From Bryobacteraceae bacterium (lineage in GTDB: Bacteria > Acidobacteriota > Terriglobia > Bryobacterales > Bryobacteraceae), in assembly GCA_026002855.1 (NCBI GenBank), contig BPGD01000001.1:1639972-1703971 (forward strand): 64,000 nt of DNA. Direction: 5' to 3'. Every line of letters starts with the position of its first letter. The stretch's first letter is position 1. Under the pieces are notes generated by a model. The model was not told the origin of the DNA. It did not search any database and was given only the letters and a program-made list of their open reading frames with translations. Shown here in pieces: positions 49,469 to 58,458 of the stretch. A program made the position numbers and the translations under genes.

Positions 49469-50743
49469 TCAGTTTTCAAAGCGGCCGCGCCAGGCCCAGA
49501 GTCCCAGCGCCGGATTGGAGATGTAATAGACCTCCTCGCCATCGACAACGTTCCAGCCGTCTTTGAGCCTGGCCGGATTGTAGCGCTTCATCATCACCTC
49601 AAGGTCGCCATAGCGGAAATTCACCGCGTCGATCTCCTCGCGCGTGAGGCGGCCGGGGCAGTATGTGATCTGGAAGCGGCCTTCCGAAGAACCGTGGATG
49701 AGGTGCGCCGCGGCGCTGAGGTTTTCGGCCAGATCGCGGTTCTTCCGCACCGCCTCAAGGACCCTGGGCGTTCCGACGTAGCCATACTTGCGGATGAGCT
49801 GGTCGATGCCCGGGTCCTCGCCAAACTCCTTCACGCCGGGAGCGAGCACGATGAGCTCGGCGTCGTCGGCCAGCGCCATGCGCGTCCGGTAGATGGCCTT
49901 GTTGCCCAGCCAGGTGCTGCGAAATTCACCCGGATCGAGCCAGACGACCGCCTTGCGGATCTGGCGGTCCAGCATGACGAAGTTTACCTTCAGGCTCAGC
50001 TCAGCCGCCTGGAGAAAACAGCGGTCGTCATCGCCGGCGTAAAAACCGCGGATGGCAAGCTGGCCGGCATCGTTCTTGCTCACCACAGTGTGCATGTAGA
50101 CGATGGGCAGGTGCCGGGCGAACTTTTCGGCCGCGTAGTTGAGCACGCGGCGCACCGGGTTGTCGGCGCGCCCCATCAGTTTTTCCATCCCATAAACGGC
50201 GCCAAGAAAGTGGCTCTTGTTGATCCCTTCGCGGCCGCCGGTGCCGACGAAGACGTTCTTCGTGTAGTTGGCCATGCCGATCACCTCGTGCGGCACGACC
50301 TGGCCGATCGACAGAATGAGATCGAATCCGCCTTCCACCAGCAGCCGGTCCACCTGGGCCGGCCAGGGAAAGTCCAACAGTCCGCCCGACTGCTCCCTGA
50401 CGTATTCGGCCGGCACTTGGCCGAGAGTGACAATGCCATTGCGCCAGTCGTGCACCCGGAACAGCGTGCGCGGAACGCCCGGGAACATGTGCTCGATCTC
50501 CGACGCCGTCATTGGCACATGCGTCCCGATGGCGGGCAGCACTGCCTTCAGGCGGTCGCCATAGTAGTCGTAGACGAGGCGCGTGATCTCGCCCGCGCGG
50601 GAGTGTACTCGGGTGATGTCGGGGGGCAGGGCGAGAACGCGCTGCCTCGGTCCGAGCGAGTCGAGTGTCTGGAAGACCGCCCGTTTCAGCTCTTCCGGAG
50701 AGAAGTCGGTGGTGGGGGACCCGGCGGCAAAGTAGAGGCTCAT
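49469..50743 (-). CDS. LarA-like nickel-pincer racemase family protein
   Basis: 424 residues. LarA-type blocks: ALPPDITRVHSRAGEIT, IGTHVPMTASEIEHMFPGVP (catalytic histidine region), VVPHEVIGMANYTKNVFVGTGGREGINKSHF (given in part). Characterised LarA interconverts D- and L-lactate using a nickel pincer nucleotide; related enzymes act on other 2-hydroxy acids. No larB, larC or larE is in the window, so cofactor synthesis must be elsewhere. ATG at 50743 has AAGGTGAG before it; the long upstream open frame is non-coding. Convergent with the oxidoreductase, 21 nt apart. Confidence 0.9.
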   Translation of the reverse strand: MSLYFAAGSPTTDFSPEELKRAVFQTLDSLGPRQRVLALPPDITRVHSRAGEITRLVYDYYGDRLKAVLPAIGTHVPMTASEIEHMFPGVPRTLFRVHDWRNGIVTLGQVPAEYVREQSGGLLDFPWPAQVDRLLVEGGFDLILSIGQVVPHEVIGMANYTKNVFVGTGGREGINKSHFLGAVYGMEKLMGRADNPVRRVLNYAAEKFARHLPIVYMHTVVSKNDAGQLAIRGFYAGDDDRCFLQAAELSLKVNFVMLDRQIRKAVVWLDPGEFRSTWLGNKAIYRTRMALADDAELIVLAPGVKEFGEDPGIDQLIRKYGYVGTPRVLEAVRKNRDLAENLSAAAHLIHGSSEGRFQITYCPGRLTREEIDAVNFRYGDLEVMMKRYNPARLKDGWNVVDGEEVYYISNPALGLWAWRGRFEN

Positions 50744-51255
50744 CTCACCTTCAGTATAGGCGTGATATGCCAGTAGGCAAGCCATGGACGCAGGACATGC
50801 GGGCGGAGGAGCGGGCTCTGCCGTTTGTCGAAAAGACCGCGGCCGCTGTTCGTAAGTGCCAACACGCTCCAGACGGAAAGGCTCCCCGAAGCGGAATCCA
50901 GGCCGTGGGTCGCACGCCGACATCCGAAAAAAATTCACATGCTTCCGGGCCGCGAGTGAAGCCGCGCGAAACGCCGCGAGAACGAGCGGGCCCCGGCGCG
51001 GCCTGCCTCTTGCCGGAGATTTCCATCCGCGCTGATGTCCCTCTGCGTCACGGTGGCTCATTCGGGCATTCCGGTGAGCCATCCCACGCGGCAGAGTGTT
51101 CTTGGATTCATCGGCGTTGTTGCGCACTTCCCGGCCGTGGATCTCCATGCTGAGCCCCGCGGTCGCGTTGAGAGTGCTGGCATGGATGCGCGTACCGGTT
51201 CCCTGCAACATCTCTCGGCACCGCGTGCCTCAGCAATCTCGGTGAAAGCCAGGCT
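50744..51255. other. Intergenic region without recognisable gene
   Basis: 512 nt between the LarA-like start and the flgJ stop. Open frames exist on both strands but none shows a ribosome binding site, recognisable motif or normal codon pattern. Expected flagellar genes such as flgM, flgN, flgK or flgL are not identifiable here. No hairpin terminator is obvious apart from the one inside the flgJ 3' end. Confidence 0.6.
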
Positions 51256-51639
51256 TCATCGGCTAGGCGGATCCGGGCCGGATCCGCCTCCAGGCAGTTT
51301 CGTTGGACCAGCGTCGCGTTGTTCGCGGTGGTCTGTGGCCAAGGCCTTTTCAGCCAGCGCCGCCAGACCCAGCCCGCCACCCGAGGCGATGGCGAGAGCC
51401 ATCTGCTGTTCGGCCAGCTCCATCAGCCCGGAATCGGATTCACTTCCGCTGTCCCCAAGCCAGCCAGTTCCACCCGCCTCGCGCATCGAGCGCAACATCT
51501 GGCCAATGAGCAGTGCTTCGAACTGCTGCGCCATGGCCTTGCGCGCCTGTGGGTCGTCGGCCCTCTTACCGGTGAGCGATTCGGGAGCGCTCCAGTCAAA
51601 TGGGGTAATCGCCCACGGGGCGGTCGGCATCGAGTCCAT
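51256..51639 (-). CDS. flgJ: Rod-binding protein FlgJ, N-terminal domain only
   Basis: 127 residues. The rod-binding domain of FlgJ is recognisable in KAMAQQFEALLIGQMLRSMREA and LMELAEQQMALAIASGGGLGLA. The C-terminal muramidase domain of enteric FlgJ is absent, which is common outside the gamma/beta-proteobacteria; a separate hydrolase must open the cell wall. AAAGGAGGGAG precedes the ATG. It is the last gene of the minus-strand rod/ring arm, 117 nt after flgI. Confidence 0.85.
   Translation of the reverse strand: MDSMPTAPWAITPFDWSAPESLTGKRADDPQARKAMAQQFEALLIGQMLRSMREAGGTGWLGDSGSESDSGLMELAEQQMALAIASGGGLGLAALAEKALATDHREQRDAGPTKLPGGGSGPDPPSR
51266..51288 (-). terminator. GC-rich hairpin in the 3' end of flgJ
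   Basis: A perfect 10-bp inverted repeat (51266-51275 and 51279-51288) with a 3-nt loop lies inside the last codons of flgJ. No T tract follows, so it may be a transcript-stabilising or Rho-assisted structure rather than a classical terminator. Confidence 0.4.
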
Positions 51640-51756
51640 GTCTCCCTCCTTTCTGACAGGTCTTGGGGCGGCTTTGAAGCTCCTGTGCCCCGCGCTTTTC
51701 CCGCGCCAGCGCCAGCCGTCCAGAATCAGGCAAATTCCGCCTCCTGCCCGAACGTT

Positions 51757-52845
51757 TCAGATGACCTCGATCTCCACATCCAGCGCGCCGGCCGACCGAA
51801 GCGCCTGGAGGATGGCAATAATGTCCCGGGCCGTGGCGCCGAGAGAGGTCAGCGCGCGCGCCAGGTCCTCGACCGTGGCGCCCTCGCGCAGCTGGACATT
51901 TTGCGCCTTCTCCTCACGCACCCCGACCTTCACGTCGGGAACGACGGTGGTCTGGCCGTTCGAAAGTGGAGCCGGCTGACTGACCGCGTAAGCGGTCTGA
52001 ATCTCAATGGTCAGCGCTCCATGGAGAATCGATACGGGCCGGATGCGGATGTCCTGACCGGCGGTGATCGTACCGGTGCGCTCGTTGATCACGATCTTGC
52101 GGACTCGGTCGGCTTCCAGCGTCAGGTTCTCGATCTCTGCCAGAAACTCGACGGCCCCTGCGCGATACGATCCAGGCACCGTGACCTCCACGAGCGCAGC
52201 ATTCTCGCAGTGCGCCGCATCGGGGAACTTTGCATTGATGGCCCGCGCCAGCCGCGCTGCCGTCGTAAAGTCCGGCTGGCGCAACTGCAACCTGATGCGC
52301 CCTTCCGCAAGGACACTCGGCGGGGCCCTCTCGATGATCGCCCCGCCCGGGATCCTTCCGGCAGTGGGGTGATTCAACGTGGCCGTGTTGCCGGCGCCGC
52401 CCCGGGCCACAAAACCCGCCGTCAACACCGGACCCTGCGCGACCGCGTAGACGTCTCCGGTGGAGGCCTTGAGTGGAGTCAGCAGCAGAAGCCCCCCCTG
52501 GAGATTCGTCGCATCCCCGATGGCCGCCACCTGGACGTCGATTCTGGTGCCAGGCTGGGCGAAGGGAGGCAGGTTGGCCGTCACAATCACCGACGCGGTG
52601 TTGCGCACCAGCATGGCCGTGGGCGGCACCTGCACGCCCATTCGCTCCAGCAGGTTCGCCAGAGTCTGGGCGGAGAAGAATGTCTGGCGCTTATCCCCCG
52701 TGCCGTTCAGACCAACAACGATCCCGTAGCCGATCAATTGGTTCTCCCGCACCCCCTCAATGGCGGCAATCTCCTTGACTCGGACGGCGCCGCTGAGATG
52801 AGGGCTGAAAAATGGGAGCGCACAGAACAATACGACTGCAGGCAT
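51757..52845 (-). CDS. flgI: Flagellar P-ring protein
   Basis: Forms the periplasmic ring around the rod in the peptidoglycan layer. 362 residues from ATG 52845, matching the family. Signal peptide MPAVVLFCALPFFSPHLSGA, then VRVKEIAAIEGVRENQLIGYGIVVGLNGTGD, the conserved FlgI start of the mature protein. An in-frame ATG at 53028 has a good GAGGTGG site but would add 61 residues before the signal sequence; the true start is uncertain. Confidence 0.94.
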   Translation of the reverse strand: MPAVVLFCALPFFSPHLSGAVRVKEIAAIEGVRENQLIGYGIVVGLNGTGDKRQTFFSAQTLANLLERMGVQVPPTAMLVRNTASVIVTANLPPFAQPGTRIDVQVAAIGDATNLQGGLLLLTPLKASTGDVYAVAQGPVLTAGFVARGGAGNTATLNHPTAGRIPGGAIIERAPPSVLAEGRIRLQLRQPDFTTAARLARAINAKFPDAAHCENAALVEVTVPGSYRAGAVEFLAEIENLTLEADRVRKIVINERTGTITAGQDIRIRPVSILHGALTIEIQTAYAVSQPAPLSNGQTTVVPDVKVGVREEKAQNVQLREGATVEDLARALTSLGATARDIIAILQALRSAGALDVEIEVI

Positions 52846-53037
52846 CGGCAACCGCCGGCGTGCCGTCCCGCCGGGAAGCGGATCGGCTGGACGCCCCAGG
52901 GGGCGCACGCACCGCAAGAGAGCGAATCTCGGTCCCGCGTTCATGGGACGGGAAGATCCCAAATAAAAGACACCCTCCGCACCACGCCTCTCTGCCTTGT
53001 TCGCGACATTTCCGCCGTTTCCCTGCATCGATCCACC

Positions 53038-53739
53038 TCAAAACGGAAGAAGGCCATTGAGAAGCCGGAACAGGAAATTGGGGCGCCGGATGGCGTCCTG
53101 AACGACGCCGCGGCCTTCAACCCGGACTTCGAGATCCGAGAGCCGATCGCTGCTGACTCGATTGCCCGGACTGAGATCATTCCATCGAACCACGCCGCGA
53201 ATCATCACCTTCTGACGTTCGGAATTGATCATCACGTCTTTGGTTCCCTCCACAATCAGGTTTCCATTGGGCAAGACATGGGTCACGCGGGCCGAAATGG
53301 TGGTTTCGAGCACCGATTGGCGCGATGTCTCAGCCTGGCCGTCCAGTTTGCTTTGACCGCCGAGGTTGGCTAGTTGTCCGAGCGGACCGGACGCTCTCAC
53401 CGGCCCGGCCAGAGCCGATACGCCAGCACGGGTCTCTGCCTTCCGTGTTGAGCTCGTAGAGCCCTTCGAAACGGCACTTGCCCGGTCTGCCACTACGATG
53501 GTTACCAGGTCATGGACCTGAGCGGCCCGGAGGTCCCGGGCGAGATCGGCCAGTCGGCCGCCGCCGTTGTAGAGCGACCCAGGCGAAGACATGGCTACCT
53601 GACCGCCAGTCGGCTCCTGCGATTCGCAGATCAGCCGGTCCAGTGCGTTCCCGGTTCCAGGCTTTCCCTTCCGATGATCCGCCGCCCGGAGGGGATCAAC
53701 TACAAGTCCGGCCAGCGTCAGAATCGTCAGAATTCTCAC
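53038..53739 (-). CDS. flgH: Flagellar L-ring protein without lipobox
   Basis: Outer-membrane ring of the basal body. 233 residues; FlgH features include GSLYNG, LRAAQVHDLVTIVVADRASA, ISARVTHVLPNGNLIVEGTKDVMIN (given in part) and DLEVRVEGRG. The N terminus MRILTILTLAGLVVDPLRAADH is a signal peptide but has no lipobox cysteine; the first Cys is at residue 38. Most FlgH proteins are lipoproteins, so anchoring differs here. Overlaps flgA by 4 nt. Confidence 0.92.
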   Translation of the reverse strand: MRILTILTLAGLVVDPLRAADHRKGKPGTGNALDRLICESQEPTGGQVAMSSPGSLYNGGGRLADLARDLRAAQVHDLVTIVVADRASAVSKGSTSSTRKAETRAGVSALAGPVRASGPLGQLANLGGQSKLDGQAETSRQSVLETTISARVTHVLPNGNLIVEGTKDVMINSERQKVMIRGVVRWNDLSPGNRVSSDRLSDLEVRVEGRGVVQDAIRRPNFLFRLLNGLLPF

Positions 53740-54617
53740 GGCGCGCTCCTTTCCACAAGAATTGCTTCGCCGGGCCCGGTCAGACGCGCACGGATCCTGC
53801 CTGCTTGGAACGGGCTTTTCAAGAGGATCGTCTCGCCGACGCGCCCTCCGGTCAGCGCCACGGTTTCAACGCGTACATGGGCGCCGGCCCGATCCGCCAG
53901 CACGGTGACCGAACTGCCCGCGGCCGCCGCCAGCGGGGGTTCGAGCCAGCGGCGGTCCACGACCTCGCCAGCCGTGACGCTGCGTCTGAGCTTCCAGCCG
54001 GCGTAGGAAGCTCCCTCCTCGCCACCCGGCGGAGCAGGCCATGAAACTTTCCGGGTCTCCCATTCGAGATCCCCGGCACGGATCGTCTCTCCGCTCCGGA
54101 TCTTCCGCCGCGCCACAAGCAGGGCCCGCTGCATGCGAATTCTCACCATCGCAGCCACCGGCACGCTCCGGCCCCCTCCCTCGGGGACAACCCGGCCTTT
54201 CCACTGGAGGACCTCCGGTAGTTGCGATGGCCGGATGCCGGCGCGCGGAAACTCGAGCTTTCCAACGGGCACCGGTATGTCCGGCGCCTGAACCACCTCA
54301 ACGACGGCATCACCGGGAAGCGTCTCTCGCATCGCCGCCAGCACTTCATGCACGCTCAGGACCCGCGCCTTGCGGATCACGCAGACCCGTTCCGGCACGT
54401 CTGCCGCCTCTCGTCCGACGGTGCCAACGGCCCTCAGGATTTCCCTCTTCGTCAGCCACCGCGCGATGCCCGCCACGGGCGAAAATCCCACCGGCGTGCC
54501 CGGATCCATGGCGCGAAAAACTGGAGCTACCGCTGCAAGGTCCCCGGCCAGAATTTTGTCCCCGGGCACCTCAACGCAGGCCAATTGCATCGCCAGGAAA
54601 ATGGCCAAAGCCATCAT
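53736..54617 (-). CDS. flgA: P-ring assembly chaperone FlgA
   Basis: 293 residues. Signal-like N terminus MMALAIFLAMQLACVEVPG. The C-terminal SAF/FlgA domain is typical: ALLVARRKIRSGETIRAGDLEWE, LRRSVTAGEVVDRRWLEPP, and VGETILLKSPFQAGRIRARLTGPGEA. Works in the periplasm to help FlgI polymerise. Located between flgG and flgH, 10 nt after flgG; the gene overlaps flgH by ATGA. Confidence 0.92.
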   Translation of the reverse strand: MMALAIFLAMQLACVEVPGDKILAGDLAAVAPVFRAMDPGTPVGFSPVAGIARWLTKREILRAVGTVGREAADVPERVCVIRKARVLSVHEVLAAMRETLPGDAVVEVVQAPDIPVPVGKLEFPRAGIRPSQLPEVLQWKGRVVPEGGGRSVPVAAMVRIRMQRALLVARRKIRSGETIRAGDLEWETRKVSWPAPPGGEEGASYAGWKLRRSVTAGEVVDRRWLEPPLAAAAGSSVTVLADRAGAHVRVETVALTGGRVGETILLKSPFQAGRIRARLTGPGEAILVERSAP

Positions 54618-54627
54618 GGCTGTCCCA

Positions 54628-55419
54628 TCAACGGGTCATGTTGTTGACCTGCTGATACATCTCGTCGGCCGCCCGCACGACCTTGCTGTTGGCTTCATAG
54701 GCCCGTTGGCTGACGATCAGGTTCACGAATTCTTCCACAACGCTCACATTGGACTGCTCCACATACCCTTGCAACAGGGTCCCCAGCCCCTCCTGTCCGC
54801 CAGGGTTGCCCACGGTCGGCTCCCCGCTGGCGTCCGTTGGCAGATACAGGTTGCGTCCAATGCTGTGAAGCCCGGCCGGGTTGGCGAAGTTGGCGAGCTG
54901 AATCTGGCCGGCCAACTGGGCGGCGGACTGCCCCGGCAAAGTGTAGCTCACCGTGCCGTCCGCCCCAATCGTGATGCTCTGCGCTTCGGGCGGAATCGTA
55001 ATCTGGGGCTCCAGCGGGTCGCCCAGAGCGGTGACCAGGTTGCCGTCTCGATCGAGGTGGAACTGGCCTGCGCGCGTGTAGGCGATCTCGCCGGTGGGCC
55101 GCCGAACCTGGAAAAACCCACGGCCCTCGATGACAAGATCCAGTGGATTCCCCGTGGCGGAAAAACTGCCCTGCGCGAAGGAAATGCTGTTGGATGTCAC
55201 CCTCGTCCCCAGGCCAAGCTGAAGTCCGGTCGGCACGACCGTCTGCGCGCCGGCCGCCGCACCCGGTTGAAGAATGGTCTGGTACAGCAGGTCCTGAAAC
55301 TGGGCGCGGCGGGCCTTAAAGCCTACCGTTCCTGCGTTTGCGAGGTTGTGGGCGATGTTGTCGACATTGGTCTGTTGTGCCTCCATGCCACTGGCGGCGC
55401 TGTATAGTGCGCGGATCAT
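54628..55419 (-). CDS. flgG: Flagellar distal rod protein
   Basis: 263 residues, family length. N-terminal [36 protein letters not shown]-type rod motif (in part), central [16 protein letters not shown], and C-terminal [30 protein letters not shown]-type heptads (in part) define FlgG. The start at 55419 is the conserved MIRAL; in-frame upstream codons lie within flgF. Second gene of the minus-strand arm. Confidence 0.96.
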   Translation of the reverse strand: MIRALYSAASGMEAQQTNVDNIAHNLANAGTVGFKARRAQFQDLLYQTILQPGAAAGAQTVVPTGLQLGLGTRVTSNSISFAQGSFSATGNPLDLVIEGRGFFQVRRPTGEIAYTRAGQFHLDRDGNLVTALGDPLEPQITIPPEAQSITIGADGTVSYTLPGQSAAQLAGQIQLANFANPAGLHSIGRNLYLPTDASGEPTVGNPGGQEGLGTLLQGYVEQSNVSVVEEFVNLIVSQRAYEANSKVVRAADEMYQQVNNMTR

Positions 55420-55462
55420 GTTCTTGACTCCTGAGAAAAACCACCCCTGCAAGCCCGGCTTG

Positions 55463-56212
55463 TCATGGGACGACTCTTGCCACTTCCTCCACGGCTTTGC
55501 GGCCCATCTCGCCCCCAAGCTGGATGGCCCTTTGCAGCGTTTCGAACTGACGCAGGATCTGCACCAGCCGAACGGCGGTCTCGGGCACGGAAACATTGCT
55601 TGCTTCCGCCTTTCCCTGATGCACCTCCGCACTGGCTGGCCCCAGAGAAGACAGTGATGAGCTGTCCAGGTGAAAGTAAATCCCCTCGCGGCGCGAAGCG
55701 GCCGAAAGGTCCGCCTTCACCAAACGCAGACGTCCAAGAACCTGGCCATCCTGACTGACGATGCCTTCCCTGTCCACATCCACCGGCCGGGCCGGATTGG
55801 CGCGGATGCGCCGCGGCTCGACTGTGACAAACTCAAATCCCTCCGGGCTCACCAGCCTTCCGTCGCGGTCGATCCGGATCCTTCCCGCCCGCGTCAGGCG
55901 CAGCCCGTCCGGCGCCTCCAGCACGAAATAGCCCTCGCCGGAGAGAGCCAACTCGGAGGGATTCCCGGTGTCCAACAGAACGCCCTGGCGCGGATCGGTG
56001 TGATGCCGCTCCAGATATGGCGCGGCGGTCTGCGCGAGCCCGGTCCCCGCCTCTGCCGCATTGATGCTGTCTTCGCCCATATAGAGGGTATAAACTTCCC
56101 GGTCCGCCTTGAAGCCCGGCGTTGAGGTGTTAGCGAGATTGTTCGCGACAAGATCGAGAGCCTCAAGCCTTGCTCTCATCCCAGCCGCTGCTGTTGAAGT
56201 GAGCGGGTCCAT
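55463..56212 (-). CDS. flgF: Flagellar proximal rod protein FlgF
   Basis: 249 residues. Rod-family N terminus ([21 protein letters not shown]), central [20 protein letters not shown] and C-terminal [31 protein letters not shown]-type segment (in part). FlgF rather than FlgG because of its position, shorter length and weaker terminal motif. First gene of the minus arm; a sigma-54 type promoter sits just 19 nt upstream. Confidence 0.9.
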   Translation of the reverse strand: MDPLTSTAAAGMRARLEALDLVANNLANTSTPGFKADREVYTLYMGEDSINAAEAGTGLAQTAAPYLERHHTDPRQGVLLDTGNPSELALSGEGYFVLEAPDGLRLTRAGRIRIDRDGRLVSPEGFEFVTVEPRRIRANPARPVDVDREGIVSQDGQVLGRLRLVKADLSAASRREGIYFHLDSSSLSSLGPASAEVHQGKAEASNVSVPETAVRLVQILRQFETLQRAIQLGGEMGRKAVEEVARVVP

Positions 56213-56230
56213 TGGCGCCGCCGAAAGTCC

Positions 56231-56246
56231 AGCAATTCCCGCGCCA
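56231..56246 (-). promoter_or_regulatory. Sigma-54 promoter for flgF-flgJ
   Basis: Read on the minus strand, TGGCGCGGGAATTGCT matches the -24/-12 consensus (TGGCACGNNNNTTGCW) with one mismatch and the required GG-N10-GC spacing. The expected start is near 56220, only about 8 nt before the flgF ATG. Confidence 0.8.
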
Positions 56247-56397
56247 AATCCGGTGCACTGGTTTTTTGAGTTTTTTACAAAACCGGTCGCTTGCGAATTC
56301 CGAATTGAAACAGGACACATCCGGGTGCGTGTTTCAGATCTGAACACGGACGGGAATCGCCCACCGAAACAGCTGGGAAAATCGCTCCCGGCAGGTT

Positions 56398-56413
56398 TGG
56401 CATTCGGGTTGCT
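56398..56413 (+). promoter_or_regulatory. Sigma-54 promoter for fliK-flhA
   Basis: TGGCATTCGGGTTGCT has GG-N10-GC spacing and agrees with the -24/-12 consensus at all strongly conserved bases. The expected transcription start is near 56424, 2-5 nt before the GTG/ATG of the fliK-like gene, so the leader is almost absent. Confidence 0.82.
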
Positions 56414-56425
56414 AGCACATGCTGC

Positions 56426-58108
56426 GTGATGCCATCCCCTGCATCGACCACCGGCCTGGCAACCGCGATCTTCGCAATGGGGGAGGATGCGGTTGGTCTT
56501 GCGTCAGAGGCTGGTCCCGTCAGCGGGACGGAACCCGACGGCCGGCCTGATTGGCTTTCCCGGGTCTTCGGGCTCGAGACGAACGGAAGAGCTGAAGAGG
56601 ATCCCGGGAAGGAGCTCCATTCCGAATTCGTCCTCGACGACGATACCGAGCCCCTCGAGGACAAGATACGAAATGCGGATGAAGGGCTCTCGTCTTTCCT
56701 GTGGACGGTTCCAGTCAGCCTGGCAGCGTGGCCCAGGCTGACCGAACCCGCTCGTCAGAGTACGGCTCCCTGCATATCCCCGGAACCCGCGTTGAATTCT
56801 GACCACGCCGCTGCTGGCTGTAGGGAAGCGGGATTCCATCCTCGCATTGTGGCACTCAGCGGGTGTGATGGTTTGTCCGAAGGCTGGGCCGAAGCTCTTG
56901 AAACCCCCGTCGAAAATGTCGATTTCGCATCGGTAAACCAACTCTCCGGCCAAACAGCCCCTGCACGGGATTCTCATCCGCCCTTGGTGCATGAAGGCGA
57001 GGCAGTTGAGCTTCGGGACTTGCCCATGCTCGTCGCCGACGAAGAAACAACGCCTCCCTGTGCCCATGCCGATTCATGGGACGGCGGGCCGCTTGCGTCC
57101 AGAGAACCTTCCGGACGAGGAGACAAGACAATTCCGACTCCGCTCGCCCCTGGCCACCGTGCGGGTGCGCCGCCGCAGGACATCACTGAGAGGAGCGGCT
57201 ACGGCGAGGCGGCAGAGGGAGAAGTGCAGGCTTCGCTTTCCGGGACTCGGCCGCCCTCAGCCGGCCCGTTTTCCACCACAACGGCCCGGGCCGGACTCCG
57301 CCATCGTACAGCCGACACCGGCAGGCCCGCAGCAACGGCTGACACGGTGGCGGCCATAGAGGACAGCAACGGTGAGCCTTCAGGTCGCGGAGCTCTTCAG
57401 GCGCAGGCAAGACAGGCTCAACAGGACCCTCGGAAGTCACTGGCCTCACAAGCTTCAGAAAGGGAAAATCCTCGCGGCACGGTCGACGGGGCCTCGCCTC
57501 CAACATCCACGTTTGCCTGGCGATCTGAACATGACTACAACCCTCAGGCGGCCGCCTTGTCCCCTGTACCTTCAGGAGGAACACTCAAATCGGGAGGCCT
57601 TTCCTCTGATGCGAGAGTGACGGATTCGAACACTCAATCGCCGCCGCCAGTCCCCGAAAGCCAAGTTTCCGGGTTTCCTGGAGAGACGGTTCAACGCCGG
57701 CTGATTCTGCAAGTTGAAGGAGGGGGACAGCGAGTGGATATCCGCCTTCATCAGTTGCCCGGACTCCTGCGGGTCAATCTATCCAGCCAGGAACGTTTGC
57801 TCGCCGAGCAGATCCAGGGAGATCTGGCAAGCCTGCATCGCTCCCTTCAGGCCGTCGGCTGGAAGGCCGAGGTGGGGGTCAACCTCGAGAGAGGCAGCGC
57901 TGCGCCGGAGGGATGGATCAGTTCACCAAAACGCACCACACAGGAGACCTCCGGCGAGCTCTGGCAACCGGGCGCATTCGCCTCCCGCGAGGACTCGGGT
58001 TCACCGGGAGGCAGAGGACAGCGGGACAGCCGCCAGGCAGTGGAGCTTCATGAGGAGTTCCTGGACCTTAGCGCAATCCGCAGGATGTTCAGAAATGGAG
58101 GAATATAG
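56426..58108 (+). CDS. fliK: Flagellar hook-length control protein FliK-like
   Basis: 560 residues from GTG (or 559 from the adjacent ATG at 56429). Long, low-complexity, Pro/Ser/Gly-rich N-terminal part, then a C-terminal Flg_hook domain: VQRRLILQVEGGGQRVDIRLHQLPGLLRVNLSSQERLLAEQIQ-type block (in part) ending LQAVGWKAEVGVNLERG. This domain switches export specificity through FlhB when the hook reaches length. The N-terminal part is fast-evolving in all FliK. Its neighbours flgD and flgE support the assignment. Confidence 0.85.
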   Translation: MMPSPASTTGLATAIFAMGEDAVGLASEAGPVSGTEPDGRPDWLSRVFGLETNGRAEEDPGKELHSEFVLDDDTEPLEDKIRNADEGLSSFLWTVPVSLAAWPRLTEPARQSTAPCISPEPALNSDHAAAGCREAGFHPRIVALSGCDGLSEGWAEALETPVENVDFASVNQLSGQTAPARDSHPPLVHEGEAVELRDLPMLVADEETTPPCAHADSWDGGPLASREPSGRGDKTIPTPLAPGHRAGAPPQDITERSGYGEAAEGEVQASLSGTRPPSAGPFSTTTARAGLRHRTADTGRPAATADTVAAIEDSNGEPSGRGALQAQARQAQQDPRKSLASQASERENPRGTVDGASPPTSTFAWRSEHDYNPQAAALSPVPSGGTLKSGGLSSDARVTDSNTQSPPPVPESQVSGFPGETVQRRLILQVEGGGQRVDIRLHQLPGLLRVNLSSQERLLAEQIQGDLASLHRSLQAVGWKAEVGVNLERGSAAPEGWISSPKRTTQETSGELWQPGAFASREDSGSPGGRGQRDSRQAVELHEEFLDLSAIRRMFRNGGI

Positions 58109-58111
58109 GCG

Positions 58112-58402
58112 ATGACTTCGACAACCGCCGTCGACACCAGCGCGGCAGGACACCCTTCCTGGGCGACTGCCCAGCCGCCTCCCAACCCCGTCGCGGGTGC
58201 TGATGGATTGGCCGGCAAGGAGGTGTTCCTGCAACTTCTGGTAGCGCAGATCCGCAACCAGAATCCGCTCAATCCGGCCAACGGAACCGAATTCGTGGCG
58301 CAACTGGCGCAATTCAGCCAGCTTGAGGCCACGCTGGGGATCAGGAAGGATCTTGAGCAGATCCGAGAGGCATTGGCGGGCTTGAATTCCAAGCAAGGTT
58401 AG
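58112..58402 (+). CDS. flgD: Hook-capping protein FlgD, short form
   Basis: 96 residues. The conserved N-terminal FlgD region is present: KEVFLQLLVAQIRNQNPLNPANGTEFVAQLAQFSQLE (given in part). The C-terminal Ig/tudor-like half, which brings most FlgD proteins to about 220 residues, is missing, and the reading frame stops cleanly. It lies 3 nt after fliK and 56 nt before flgE. The short form may cap the hook through the N-terminal part alone or with a separate partner. Confidence 0.9.
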   Translation: MTSTTAVDTSAAGHPSWATAQPPPNPVAGADGLAGKEVFLQLLVAQIRNQNPLNPANGTEFVAQLAQFSQLEATLGIRKDLEQIREALAGLNSKQG

Positions 58403-58458
58403 AGGCCAGGCCGGGCAGACACGTTCCCCGAGCAGGCCGGACTCAAGGAGGTTCATCC

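Noticed and set aside
50744-51211. N-terminal extension of the LarA-like protein
   Set aside because: The extension has no family similarity and a good ribosome binding site precedes the ATG at 50743.
51000-51250. flgM or another small flagellar gene downstream of flgJ
   Set aside because: All three minus frames were read; none shows FlgM-type motifs or a ribosome binding site.
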